Positions 7,818 to 15,253 of a stretch of 24,946 nt of DNA are shown here, piece after piece. The stretch is taken from positions 1-24,946 of the IMG/VR virus record IMGVR_UViG_3300033141_002619; one strand, given 5' to 3'. A program made the position numbers and the translations under genes. Below the pieces are notes generated by a model. The model saw only the letters and a program-made list of their open reading frames with translations. It was not told where the DNA came from and did not search any database. Numbering within the stretch: position 1 is the stretch's first letter; every line of letters begins with the position of its first letter. Origin of the DNA: a virus.

Positions 7818-8324
7818 TCATAGCTGGATTACCTCAGGCACATCGACTCGGAATATGTAGCTCACGGTCCACATCCAGAGATCGTTGTCCTCGCGAATCG
7901 GAAAATCGTTCTGGTAAAGCGTCGCCAGATGGTTGCCATTGTCCAACATCATGTCCTCCGGTGCATCTGACGGATGTCCACCGAACACTTTCATCACTTC
8001 CTCAGCGAGATGGGCAGCTATTTGCTTTGCTGTCCGGTCGTCATCATCCACTTCAGCAGCATGGATTTTGAACGCCGCAGGAACATCCCGAATCATCCAG
8101 AGATCTCCTACGCCCTTCGACATCCGCTCGGAAACGGTGCCCGGCTGAATCTCGAAGACGCAGTATGGCCAAGGCTGCTCACCAATCGCTTCCACGTCGT
8201 GCAACACGGGAAAGTCGTCGCCGTCGGGCGTGGCCGGCCACAAAGCTTTGAATGTCGCATCCAAAGTGCTCTCGTCCCAGACGGTGTTGATGCTCTTCAG
8301 CAGATCAGCCTCGCCCACACTCAT
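7818..8324 (-). CDS. Putative tail terminator/tail completion protein (168 aa)
   Basis: Tail terminators cap the tail tube and form part of the head-tail interface. The sequence shows the usual layout: an N-terminal helix, a loop with FPVLHDVEAIGEQPWPYCVF (about 39-58), a central helix (AKQIAAHLAEEVMKVFGG), and a final strand WMWTVSYIFRVDVPEV, which resembles the closing strand of gpU-like and related folds. Its ATG overlaps the stop of the preceding gp10-like gene by four bases (ATGA). The order gp10-like, terminator, tail tube is the common siphovirus arrangement and supports the call. Length is at the large end for this family. Confidence 0.75.
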   Translation of the reverse strand: MSVGEADLLKSINTVWDESTLDATFKALWPATPDGDDFPVLHDVEAIGEQPWPYCVFEIQPGTVSERMSKGVGDLWMIRDVPAAFKIHAAEVDDDDRTAKQIAAHLAEEVMKVFGGHPSDAPEDMMLDNGNHLATLYQNDFPIREDNDLWMWTVSYIFRVDVPEVIQL

Positions 8325-8827
8325 CCTATAGGCCCTGAAAGAATCGCTCGAATGTCGTTAGCAGATTCATATAGAGTCCGAACCAGGAAGGAACGGTTCA
8401 TGCGAGTCTCCAAAATCAATCCATACTCAAGCGGTGTTCCGACGTAGCCCTCGTAGACACCAGGAGTCTCCTCGCGGACCTCCTCAAAGATGGTCTTAAG
8501 CAACTGCGTCGTCTCCGCGTGAGGAAACTCACCCGCAACGCTCCGACCGGTCACCACTCGTCCACCACGAGGTCCGATCCCTTTCACGACCGGAGTAGAA
8601 ATGTTTCGCACCACTCGATCCATGAGCAGATGGGTAGCGAGAAGCACCCGCTCCTGCATAGTAATCGCCACCTTTTCACTCACTTCCTTGATAAACCACT
8701 CGATCCGAGTCTGACGCTCCCCAAACTTCGCCACTCGCCTCCGACGGGCTGCCTCGACGGCATCACTCGGCGAGGGATAATTCACCCTACCAGTCGGGGC
8801 TTGCGGAAACGTCGTCGGCAGCGGCAT
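8321..8827 (-). CDS. HK97 gp10-like head-tail/tail completion protein (168 aa)
   Basis: A basic protein of 168 residues from the ATG at 8827. An upstream ATG at 8866 would add 13 residues but overlap the preceding gene by 40 nt. The 8827 start gives a TGATG overlap with that gene's stop and a CGGGAG sequence 7 nt before it. After a long N-terminal helical region the protein has a Gly/Arg loop (GIGPRGGRVVTGRS), a helix (AETTQLLKTIFEEV) and the beta segment VYEGYVGTPLEYGLILE. That last part closely follows the 'VGt...Ya..lEfGt' signature of HK97 gp10-type proteins, which connect the head connector to the tail. It lies immediately before the tail terminator gene, as expected. Confidence 0.8.
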   Translation of the reverse strand: MPLPTTFPQAPTGRVNYPSPSDAVEAARRRRVAKFGERQTRIEWFIKEVSEKVAITMQERVLLATHLLMDRVVRNISTPVVKGIGPRGGRVVTGRSVAGEFPHAETTQLLKTIFEEVREETPGVYEGYVGTPLEYGLILETRMNRSFLVRTLYESANDIRAILSGPIG

Positions 8828-9480
8828 CAAATACTCCCGTCTAGCTGATTGACACGCCGTTCCCACTCGTCAAGTTGATCTCGGTACTTCGGCTGCTTCC
8901 AATTCTGTCGATTCATCCAGTTCAGCAGCGATCTTCCGGGCATCTGTTCGATCTCTTCACGAGACGGCATTCGACCCTTAACGATCCGGGCTTCGTTGGC
9001 CTCAACAAAACAGAGCAACTCTTCGCAAAGTGACTTCATTCGGTCAGGATTGATCACACCTTTTCGCGATTTCATTCCATGTAGATTCTGGCCAACAACA
9101 TTGAAACCCAGATGGCGTCGCATAGCCAAGCAAATCCGCTTCAGCGTTGACTTCTTTCCATAAAGAGGATCTTGTGTCTTCCACTCACCCGTCTCTGGAT
9201 TGACGAAGAGTCGTTCCCCGGGCAACTCACCGATTCCATCAACCAGTCGTGCTGGAGCAGGACGACTCACCATTCGCACCTCATCCGGATCGTCTTCTTC
9301 ATCTTCCTGCTTCCAACCACGATCGAATACTTCAACCGTCGCCCGCACGGCTCCGCGCAATCGCATGCCGTCCAGATTTTGGATCAATAGATCTTGGTTC
9401 CTTGCCGTTTGAGCCTCGATCACGAACGGTGGTGGGACAATCCTCCCGCTCTTCTTTTTTGCTTCTGTCCCAGTACTCAT
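8827..9480 (-). CDS. Hypothetical protein between capsid and gp10-like genes (217 aa)
   Basis: A soluble 217-residue protein with a clear start (GGGGAGAAGAAAAG before the ATG). It has a proline-rich basic opening, a beta-like segment with an acidic loop (EDEEDDPDEVRM), then helical parts containing KSTLKRICLAMRRHLGF and a Trp-rich C-terminus. No known family or motif is recognised. The slot between major capsid and gp10-like protein is normally filled by a connector/adaptor protein or an accessory head protein. Here the adaptor and closure candidates lie upstream of the portal (23059-24289), so an accessory head or neck role is more likely than adaptor. That is inference from position only. 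Confidence 0.72.
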   Translation of the reverse strand: MSTGTEAKKKSGRIVPPPFVIEAQTARNQDLLIQNLDGMRLRGAVRATVEVFDRGWKQEDEEDDPDEVRMVSRPAPARLVDGIGELPGERLFVNPETGEWKTQDPLYGKKSTLKRICLAMRRHLGFNVVGQNLHGMKSRKGVINPDRMKSLCEELLCFVEANEARIVKGRMPSREEIEQMPGRSLLNWMNRQNWKQPKYRDQLDEWERRVNQLDGSI

Positions 9481-9527
9481 CTTTTCTTCTCCCCATGAGG
9501 ATCTTGTTTGGTCCTCCCGAATCTCTT

Positions 9528-9577
9528 GAAGAAAATCCCCCTGCCGGCGTCAGGAGAACCTTAACCACCGGCAGGGG
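9528..9577 (-). terminator. Terminator-like hairpin after the major capsid gene
   Basis: A perfect 10-bp GC-rich inverted repeat, CCCCTGCCGG (9538-9547) and CCGGCAGGGG (9568-9577), encloses a 20-nt loop. On the minus strand it is followed by GATTTTCTTC, a short T-rich stretch. It begins 24 nt past the major capsid stop. The loop is long and the T run interrupted, so termination may be partial, reducing expression of tail genes relative to capsid. The remaining bases of this 120-nt gap hold only the ribosome binding site of the next gene. Confidence 0.55.
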
Positions 9578-9600
9578 CCTCACCAGGGGGTAGAACCCAA

Positions 9601-11214
9601 CTATGCCGGCGCGGTGGTTGTGACAGCGGCTGTTGCTCCCCTCTCAGGCTGCCCGCCGTAGCGAGCAGTAAAAGAGATGAGGACTTCATTAGCCCGAATC
9701 AGCGTGGCTCCTTCGGTACTCGTCCGCAACTCAAACCCATGACGGCGGTACATCCGGTATCGCTTACCGACGAAGTAGAAGATCTGTTGGTTCGTTAACG
9801 ACTCGTTGATCTTGTACGGACGTCCTAGCCACCTGTACGAATCGTAGTCTCCTTGACCACCCTCTCCACCACCCAGTCGTCGCTGGTCAGCGTTTGTGAC
9901 GTTCAACCCTCGGGCCCGACTGTAGCTCGTCTCTGTGCCACAGAAGACGATCGAGTTCTTAAGATTCGCCCTCTTCTCCCGCTTGTGCACGCCGTAATAC
10001 AATCCCTCGTATGCACCCAACGTAGTAGCCCCACCGAATGCCACCACCGTCGTCCCGGCGGCGTTCATCACTCCCTGAGGCTGAGTCGTACCGTTGCCGG
10101 TAGCCACTACATCGTCCAGAGTCTGAAGCAGCCACTCACCCATCTGCCGCGAGAGCGTTCCCTGGAAGTTGATCGGACTGTCGCTAATGAAATCCAAGCC
10201 GATCGTCACCGCTCCCTGAGCCCGGTAGATCGTGGTGTTGAATGCGGCCACGTAACCCGCTGTGTTGAACAAGTTGATGTTCGTGGCGTCAACGCCGCCC
10301 CACTCTCCGGTGAACTGACCGATCGACACCCCCTCAACTCGGCGGCCGCGGGGGAGAGCCACTTCGTTCACCAACGGATACAACTCGCCGTAGAGTCGGG
10401 GGGTCTCAACGATTTGGTCATCGAATACGACCGGGGCAGCAACGACCCCACCAGAGACGGCATCGTCGATCAGTTGCTTAACACCACCCGGGTAGCCTCG
10501 ACGAGTCCTCGGCTCGTTCTCCTTGATCGTGTCATCCCACTCTGCCTCTTCAGCAAGATAGTGAAACAACTTCTTGTCGATTTCAGTCATCGACTCGAAG
10601 TAGCGGGCCGGACCACAGATGTTCGGCATCAGCATCGCCATCTCGACTTTGCCCCAGACACCGCCCAAAGCCTTGTCCAACTCGCTCGATTCGTACAGCG
10701 TTCGGCCCAGCGTTTCTGCTGGCTGGCCAGCCATCGAGTTCGGCGAGAAACGTCCCTTCTCAGGAAACTTCCGCACCGACTTCGTAGTGGAAAAGATCTC
10801 GTCAACGGTCTTCATGTGCACGTGGGTGCGATCAGGACCAGACGACTCCATCTCTCCATCCTTAGCTGCGCTGTTCGATCGCACAACCTTTTCCAAGTCC
10901 GCCAGCTCCGTCCTCTTCTCGTCGCCAGCAGACTCATCCATCTTCTTTTTCTGCTCAGATTCTTTGCCATCCTTGTCCAGGATCGCCTTGGTCAGATCGG
11001 TGATCCCCTGAGCCATCTTGTCCAGACGATCGACGAACTGATTCGCTTCGGCAGCCTTCTCATCAGCGATCAGTTCTGCAAACTTCTCCGCCGACAGCTC
11101 ACCTTCCGCAATCGCCTTTCCAGCTTCCAGCCGGAACTCATCGTCGGTCGCCTCCTTGTCAACATCTCGATTGGCTACAAGCCAATCAAGCAACGCCTTG
11201 GTCAACTTCAACAT
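9601..11214 (-). CDS. Major capsid protein, HK97 fold (537 aa)
   Basis: The N-terminal part, about 1-180, is charged and helical like the delta/scaffold domain removed by the prohead protease. From about 185 the HK97-type capsid body follows: GELYPLVNEVALPRGRRVEG, the mid-region YRAQGAVTIGLDFISDSPIN, the long helix QMGEWLLQTLDDVVATGNGT, and the C-terminal GRPYKINESL and YRMYRRHGFELRTSTEG. The ATG at 11214 is preferred over a GTG at 11223 because GAGGTG sits 6 nt before the ATG. It follows the protease gene by 27 nt, the standard order. At 537 residues it is longer than HK97 gp5, mostly because of the long N-terminal scaffold-like region. The C-terminus ends in a short Thr/Ala-rich tail. No decoration-type insertion is obvious. 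Confidence 0.93.
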   Translation of the reverse strand: MLKLTKALLDWLVANRDVDKEATDDEFRLEAGKAIAEGELSAEKFAELIADEKAAEANQFVDRLDKMAQGITDLTKAILDKDGKESEQKKKMDESAGDEKRTELADLEKVVRSNSAAKDGEMESSGPDRTHVHMKTVDEIFSTTKSVRKFPEKGRFSPNSMAGQPAETLGRTLYESSELDKALGGVWGKVEMAMLMPNICGPARYFESMTEIDKKLFHYLAEEAEWDDTIKENEPRTRRGYPGGVKQLIDDAVSGGVVAAPVVFDDQIVETPRLYGELYPLVNEVALPRGRRVEGVSIGQFTGEWGGVDATNINLFNTAGYVAAFNTTIYRAQGAVTIGLDFISDSPINFQGTLSRQMGEWLLQTLDDVVATGNGTTQPQGVMNAAGTTVVAFGGATTLGAYEGLYYGVHKREKRANLKNSIVFCGTETSYSRARGLNVTNADQRRLGGGEGGQGDYDSYRWLGRPYKINESLTNQQIFYFVGKRYRMYRRHGFELRTSTEGATLIRANEVLISFTARYGGQPERGATAAVTTTAPA

Positions 11215-11241
11215 CGTTTGCACCTCTCCTCAGAAAGATTT

Positions 11242-13146
11242 CTAGTCAAAAAGCTCCGCATACTGCTTGGCCATCTCATCCTCTCGACGACTTTTTTCAA
11301 TCGCTTCGAGTATCGACGACATGACCTTCAACTCCTTCTCTCCACCCGTAGCGAGCAGAACTGCTAGGGCTTGCTTGGTATCCATTTCCGTCTCGATCTT
11401 CTCTGCTCCTTCACCGTCTCCAAGTGAAGCAATGACCTCTCCAAGACCCCGTCTGGCCTGGCCAACCAAGGATTTGCAAGCCCGAGAAATGTCCTTCATC
11501 TTTGCCACTTCATCCAAGTCGTCCATAGCATCCCGAATCTTCTGCTCGTTTGCTTTGTTTAACACACGACCAGCCTTCTCCAGAATGAAATCCTTTCTCG
11601 ACACCAACACGGCTCCGCATTCAGGACATTTACCATCCTTGCTAGGACCCACATGAACGCACTCAGGACAAACCATCTTTTGGCCCTCTCTTGAAAGGAC
11701 GACATTCCCCCCTCCCGAAGCGGAATCTTCAATCAATTGCTTCTTCGGCTTCTTCGCCGGCTCAAACCCGCTCGTCTTGTAGTCGTGATCCTCCAACCAC
11801 TTGCGGGCTTCCTCGGCTGTGAACTTATCGGCTGAGAATCTAATGGCTTGCAATTCTGTCTTTCCATCCTCAGTGATGCCAAAGATAGCATGAATACCAG
11901 AACCGAACTTATCGTTTTGTCGGCGAATCCGCTTGTACTTGCCCGGATCGTTCAACCGCAGGGCGTGCTCGTTCGGGTATGGCTTTTGTCCCTCAGGCTG
12001 ATAAGTGGCCATCTCAAAATCCTTCACTTCCTCGCCCGCTCCCGGACGTTCCTTCCTTCGCATTGTTCCACCGCACTTCGGGCACTCGATATCTTTGCAG
12101 TGCTCCTTAGTTTCCACTTCGTAGCCACACTTGATGCACTCACAAGAAAACATTTCTTGCTTCACTTCGTCAGCTTCGGCCGACCCCTCTTTTCTCCTCT
12201 CCTTTCTCCTTTCCTTCCGCCCTCCATCTGCCGAGGCTTTTTCTGGTGAGCCACTTTCTGCTCCGTCTCCCTCTCTCGCCTCGTCTCGGGACTCGTCCTC
12301 ATAACTTTCAACCTCCTGATTGTTGATTAACACTTTCAAATCCAGCTCCACAGGCACGCTTAGCGGCAATCTTTCCCGCACCGCTCGGCCATAATCCTTC
12401 ATCAACGGGCTCGTCAACTTCCTGCCCTCGACCAACGACAGCAACACCTCCTCAGTCTCCGCATCCGGATTGGCCGGTACGGAAACTAACGACTCTTCAA
12501 GGATCTCAAACTCCTTGACATCAAACCCACCAGACGAACCCCTTCTCCCTTTGAGCTCCAGGAAGTCGATAGCTCGAAAGCCGTGCGAGAATCGACCCAT
12601 ATCATTATCAAGCATCACTGCTGCATCGTGACATAGCTCGTTCACGTCCACGATGCACGAATACAACTGGAGCTCATCCTTCGTATGGCTCGCCACCGCT
12701 AGCATCTTACCGATGGGCAGCGTATGAGCATGCTGCCAAAGCAGCAGCATCTTCGGATCAAGAATCGCTCCCTTCGTCCGAAGCCTATCCCCGTCCCGAT
12801 CCCATATACTCGTAGTCAAAACGTGGCGGAAGACCATCAAAGTGTTCTTCGGTCGTCGGATCGAAGATGGCAGTTCGTCTTCGCCCTTCGCCTTCACCTC
12901 CATATCGGCATTGATATAAGAGAGCGTTTCGGCAGCCTTCCGTACCACATCATCGAGCGAAGCCCAACCCCCATTTGTCTGACACATATGATGATGACAA
13001 GCCCGATCCCCAATCTCGTCGAGGAATCGCTTGACGTAGCGATCAGCGGTGAGGATGCCGTAGTTGAACTCGGTCTGCTTCTCCGTCCTGGCTCGCACCA
13101 GACTAAGCAATCTATCGTGGGGAGTCACTGCTTTTGTTCTGGCCAT
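11242..13146 (-). CDS. Prohead protease with zinc-ribbon C-terminal extension (634 aa)
   Basis: The protease region is about residues 100-235. It has the expected WDRDGD (115-120), an active-site His candidate in WQHAHTLPIGK (137-147), the catalytic Ser in RFSHGF (185-190), and the closing ILEESLVSVPANPDAE pattern of HK97-type (U35) prohead proteases. Unusually, almost 400 residues follow. These are an acidic/basic low-complexity linker, a zinc ribbon (CIKC 337-340, CPKC 355-358), a domain at about 388-463 opening PYPNEHALRL, a second zinc ribbon (CPEC 493-496, CPEC 507-510), and a helical acidic tail. The ATG at 13146 (MARTKAVTPH) is chosen because the longer frame would overlap the previous gene by 119 nt; it begins 1 nt after that gene's stop. 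Typical proteases are about 200 residues, so the tail may act as scaffold or tether. Confidence 0.85.
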   Translation of the reverse strand: MARTKAVTPHDRLLSLVRARTEKQTEFNYGILTADRYVKRFLDEIGDRACHHHMCQTNGGWASLDDVVRKAAETLSYINADMEVKAKGEDELPSSIRRPKNTLMVFRHVLTTSIWDRDGDRLRTKGAILDPKMLLLWQHAHTLPIGKMLAVASHTKDELQLYSCIVDVNELCHDAAVMLDNDMGRFSHGFRAIDFLELKGRRGSSGGFDVKEFEILEESLVSVPANPDAETEEVLLSLVEGRKLTSPLMKDYGRAVRERLPLSVPVELDLKVLINNQEVESYEDESRDEAREGDGAESGSPEKASADGGRKERRKERRKEGSAEADEVKQEMFSCECIKCGYEVETKEHCKDIECPKCGGTMRRKERPGAGEEVKDFEMATYQPEGQKPYPNEHALRLNDPGKYKRIRRQNDKFGSGIHAIFGITEDGKTELQAIRFSADKFTAEEARKWLEDHDYKTSGFEPAKKPKKQLIEDSASGGGNVVLSREGQKMVCPECVHVGPSKDGKCPECGAVLVSRKDFILEKAGRVLNKANEQKIRDAMDDLDEVAKMKDISRACKSLVGQARRGLGEVIASLGDGEGAEKIETEMDTKQALAVLLATGGEKELKVMSSILEAIEKSRREDEMAKQYAELFD

Positions 13147-13147
13147 A

Positions 13148-13438
13148 CTACACATCCCTCGTCGTCCAGTATTGAATGTCCAACTGAGCACCAGCAGCAG
13201 CGTTGGCCGAGCAGAATCGGATGTTGGCCAAGTCTTCCCGCTCAACCCAGATCGGATGCTGTGCAACGAGCAAAGTCATCCCATGCAAAGGACTTGCGGG
13301 AGACCCGTTCAGAGTGAAGCGGATATTGTTCGAGGATGCTTGAAGCCAAGCCCGCTGTGTGGCTGGCGGAATGGTCAAAGCAGCGGCCGTCTGCTCCGCT
13401 CCGGCCGGAACCGCAATCGCTTGATACCCGATGAACAT
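13148..13438 (-). CDS. Small putative capsid decoration/virion protein (96 aa)
   Basis: Starting at the ATG at 13438 (MFIGYQAIAV) gives a 96-residue, beta-rich protein; AGGG lies about 8 nt upstream. The longer frame to 13615 is not supported, as it overlaps the preceding gene and its extra part is composition-poor. The pattern AALTIPPATQRAWLQASSNN, then IRFTLNGSPASPLHGM, a DLANIRF strand, and a final LDIQYW strand matches small virion beta-sandwich proteins seen near capsid genes ('..vrytlDGt.Pt...Gm..' type). No catalytic residues are apparent. Its placement directly before protease and capsid genes suggests a head accessory or decoration protein. The role is inferred from position and pattern. 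Confidence 0.7.
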   Translation of the reverse strand: MFIGYQAIAVPAGAEQTAAALTIPPATQRAWLQASSNNIRFTLNGSPASPLHGMTLLVAQHPIWVEREDLANIRFCSANAAAGAQLDIQYWTTRDV

Positions 13439-13454
13439 GTTAAGATCCCTACAC

Positions 13455-13802
13455 CTACGCCAAGGCGAGTTCGTCTTGCTCCGTGCTCCTCTCCAACTCT
13501 TCCAGAACTTCGGGACGCACACGAGTTTTGGTCGTGTTGAACAGTTTGTGAAGGAACTCCACCTCTTCAGCCTTCTCTTCCGAATCATCCAGACTGTCCA
13601 ACCACCGCACCACATCGTGAAGATTCGGCCATGCTCCTTCTCCCCTCGGTGGCCGGCGAAATGCCCGCCCAGTGACCGGCTTTCCGATCCGCTTCACTGC
13701 TGAGAAAAGCTGTCGAAACAGAACCTCTACCGGGGTCTCAGGACCGAACAGCACGAAATCCACAATCGCAGACCGATTCATCGACACCGAAAGCTTTGTC
13801 AT
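13455..13802 (-). CDS. Hypothetical protein (115 aa)
   Basis: A soluble, mainly helical 115-residue protein. Candidate starts are TTG at 13841, ATG at 13811 and ATG at 13802. The last is preferred because GAGAGG precedes it by about 9 nt, whereas it directly abuts 13811. Notable parts are an N-terminal strand/helix (SAIVDFVLFGPETPVEVLFR), a basic GRAFRRPPRG loop, and an acidic C-terminus. I do not recognise a family. Sandwiched between a Ser-rich virion protein and a decoration-like protein, it may be a head accessory protein or assembly factor. That is positional inference. Confidence 0.65.
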   Translation of the reverse strand: MTKLSVSMNRSAIVDFVLFGPETPVEVLFRQLFSAVKRIGKPVTGRAFRRPPRGEGAWPNLHDVVRWLDSLDDSEEKAEEVEFLHKLFNTTKTRVRPEVLEELERSTEQDELALA

Positions 13803-13883
13803 GTCTCTCATCCTCTCTTGAGTTTTTACGTTTCGACTCAATCCTATGCTCCTGCATGAGAAGCAACGATTCTATCCATTTCA

Positions 13884-14588
13884 TCACGCTCCCGACCAGG
13901 AAGAACTGCTCTCACTGCTCGGGCTGCTAGAACTACTCGTGCCGGATGAGCTGCTCTCGCTGCTGCTGCTAGAACTGCTCAGACTGCTGCTGCTGGTGCT
14001 GCTCAAACTGGTACTGCTGCTGCTGGAGCTGGTGGAACTGCTGGAACTACTCGTGCCGGATGAGCTGCTAGAACTACTCGTGCCGGATGAGCTGCTCTCG
14101 CTGCTGCTGCTGGAACTGCTAGAGAACTCAGACAGGCTGCTGGAACTACTCGTGAGCGAACTGCTGGAGCTAGAGCTGATCGAACTTTCCGAACTGCTGG
14201 AACTGTGACTCGACCACGAAGAACTGCTCAGACTGCTCGCCGAACTGCTGGAGCTGGAGCTCGACAGATCTTCCATATGTAGAATCTGGAGCCGCAGATC
14301 TTCCCACTCTCTAGGCCCTGGAAACTGAAGCGATCCAGTGTGGAAGTTCAAGACCGAATCTGGGGAGTTCACTTCTCCGGAGGTCCTCACATCTCGGAGC
14401 ACTGCCTGCCAGATCGTATTGTCTGGCAAGGCTACGGTCACGTTCTGAGTGGTCGCCCCCACATCAGTGGGTCCATACTGCGGAGTAATCGGAAGCGTGT
14501 CTCCCGCCCTTGGCATTCGCGTGATCGTCAGAGTTCGGCTCGCTAATCCAGTCGCCGTACCCAAAAAGAATGTGACGTTCTTTGCCAT
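13884..14588 (-). CDS. Virion-like protein with long Ser-rich C-terminal tail (234 aa)
   Basis: The chosen start is the ATG at 14588 (MAKNVTFFLG), with GGAGAGGAGG directly upstream; a TTG at 14603 would place the ribosome site inside the gene. Residues 1-105 form a beta-like domain unrelated in sequence to the other Ser-rich protein. Residues 109-234 are a 126-residue Ser-rich tract with E, T, L, G, W, H and A interruptions, ending ESSSSWSGA. The blocks SSSSWSS(K/H)SS, SSSSGTSSSS and terminal ESSSSWS are shared with the 267-aa protein encoded at 6976-7779. The gene is first in the capsid block, right after a structured leader. A flexible, surface-exposed or modified virion appendage is plausible. 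No signal peptide is visible, so it is not an obvious secreted protein. Confidence 0.75.
   Translation of the reverse strand: MAKNVTFFLGTATGLASRTLTITRMPRAGDTLPITPQYGPTDVGATTQNVTVALPDNTIWQAVLRDVRTSGEVNSPDSVLNFHTGSLQFPGPREWEDLRLQILHMEDLSSSSSSSSASSLSSSSWSSHSSSSSESSISSSSSSSLTSSSSSLSEFSSSSSSSSESSSSGTSSSSSSSGTSSSSSSTSSSSSSTSLSSTSSSSLSSSSSSSESSSSGTSSSSSPSSESSSSWSGA
13887..14264 (-). repeat. Ser-rich low-complexity coding tract
   Basis: This tract encodes the 126-residue Ser-rich tail of the 234-aa protein. Plus-strand DNA shows repeated gaactactcgtgccgga tgagctgct units (about 13930-13955, 14040-14070 and 14070-14100). Mixed TCN and AGY serine codons argue against a pure trinucleotide expansion. 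Confidence 0.8.
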
Positions 14589-14601
14589 ATCCTCCTCTCC
14601 C

Positions 14602-14678
14602 AAAAAGAAAAGCCGCAGTGCATAAGTCTTTCCTCTAAAGGGAAACCCCCCTAGAAGAAACCCTATACGCCGCGGCTT
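14602..14678 (-). terminator. Long stem-loop with T run directly before a ribosome binding site
   Basis: Arms at 14662-14678 and 14610-14626 pair over 17 positions on the transcribed strand: AAGCCGC is perfect, then mostly G-U wobbles with one mismatch. A small inner hairpin (TTTCC...GGAAA) sits in the loop. The 3' arm runs into TTTTCTTTTT, the classic intrinsic terminator look. It ends only a few bases before the GGAGAGGAGG of the Ser-rich gene, leaving no room for a promoter in between. It may be a terminator read through at some rate, an attenuator, or an RNA stabilising element. Confidence 0.6.
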
Positions 14679-14706
14679 CGCTCTCCGAACGCCTGGACGC
14701 GATTCA

Positions 14707-14753
14707 ATGCTCCCAACGCGGGGAGCATCTCAATCTCTCCAACACCGATTATA
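14707..14753 (-). promoter_or_regulatory. Possible promoter -10 plus leader hairpin
   Basis: In the 165-nt gap between 14604 and 14769 the minus strand has an exact TATAAT (14753-14748). No good -35 box is seen at 16-18 nt upstream, so the promoter call is weak. About 20 nt further on is a perfect 8-bp hairpin, ATGCTCCC-(6 nt)-GGGAGCAT (14707-14728), with no T run. Together with the terminator-like stem-loop that follows, this gap could form a regulated leader for the capsid block. Confidence 0.3.
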
Positions 14754-14769
14754 AGGGAAAACCGAAGTT

Positions 14770-15036
14770 TCACCTAGCAGATTTTCCAAAAACCTGTCCC
14801 CTTTTCTGCCGATCCTCCACCCTCTTCTCTACCCCCCTAGGACGACGCCAAGATTGATCGTCGATTTTTGCGTGGAGCAATTCTCCGCAATTTCCTCGCA
14901 CCTCCAGTTTGATTGTGAAATCCACACCAGAAGCCAAAGCATCTACAAACGCCTGATTGAAATCTCGCATCGCGGCAAGAAATTGCTCCAACGATTCGTC
15001 TCGTAACAACCTGGCAATCCCCGATGTTTCCGTCAT
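14770..15036 (-). CDS. Small hypothetical protein (88 aa)
   Basis: An 88-residue protein whose ATG overlaps the preceding stop by four bases (ATGA), typical of real coupled phage genes. The N-terminal half is helical (ESLEQFLAAMRDFNQAFVDA); the middle has a beta segment FTIKLEVRGNCGELLH; the C-terminus is short and basic. No family or catalytic motif is recognised. It is last in the run of small genes that follows the MuF and nuclease-like genes, and the structured leader begins just after it. Confidence 0.65.
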   Translation of the reverse strand: MTETSGIARLLRDESLEQFLAAMRDFNQAFVDALASGVDFTIKLEVRGNCGELLHAKIDDQSWRRPRGVEKRVEDRQKRGQVFGKSAR

Positions 15037-15251
15037 TTGTCAATCCTTGCTTTTTCCACTTGCACATCTATCTTCCGCACATCCACAAGCAACACCCGCA
15101 CCTCCTCACCGGCCCACTTAGACACAGCCTTTTGTAGTCTCCCCTTCTCCTCACTCGACATATCACACCAATAACGCACTATCACCCGATCTCCAGCTTC
15201 GATCTTCAAACGGGAGAAATCTACATTGGCCACTCTTGGCAGAATTGCCAC
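15033..15251 (-). CDS. Small hypothetical protein (72 aa)
   Basis: The longest reading starts at a TTG (15257) overlapping the previous stop, but GGAG is then only 3 nt away. A GTG at 15251 has GGAG with 9 nt spacing and is preferred. The product has a strand-helix-strand look: DFSRLKIEAGDRVIVRYWCD, a helix EEKGRLQKAVSKWAG, then EEVRVLLVDVRKIDVQVE. This is a small alpha/beta protein without signal or membrane segment. Function is unknown; it is translationally linked to its neighbours. Confidence 0.6.
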   Translation of the reverse strand: MAILPRVANVDFSRLKIEAGDRVIVRYWCDMSSEEKGRLQKAVSKWAGEEVRVLLVDVRKIDVQVEKARIDK

Positions 15252-15253
15252 AA

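Noticed and set aside
8828-8866. Upstream ATG extension of the gp10-like gene
   Set aside because: It would overlap the previous gene by 40 nt with no ribosome binding site, whereas ATG at 8827 has the TGATG overlap and a CGGGAG site.
9853-11367. Long plus-strand open frame (504 codons) opposite the capsid gene
   Set aside because: It is antisense to the strongly supported major capsid gene, has low-complexity basic composition and resembles no phage protein; all neighbours are on the minus strand.
13147-13266. Extended N-terminus of the protease frame
   Set aside because: Those 40 residues lie over the decoration-like gene. The ATG at 13146 follows its stop directly.
13846-14208. Leu-rich plus-strand frame (LLELLVPDELL repeats), and the similar one at 6701-7240
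   Set aside because: It is the reverse reading of the Ser-rich tails. The apparent leucine-zipper repeats are an artefact of AGC/AGT/TCC serine codons.
13887-14264. Short recurring units suggestive of a CRISPR array or a diversity-generating repeat
   Set aside because: Units are irregular, contiguous and in coding frame; no spacers, no reverse transcriptase and no template repeat are present.
14748-14753. TATAAT as a firm promoter
   Set aside because: No matching -35 hexamer at 16-18 nt, and a six-base match can occur by chance. Kept only as a weak candidate.
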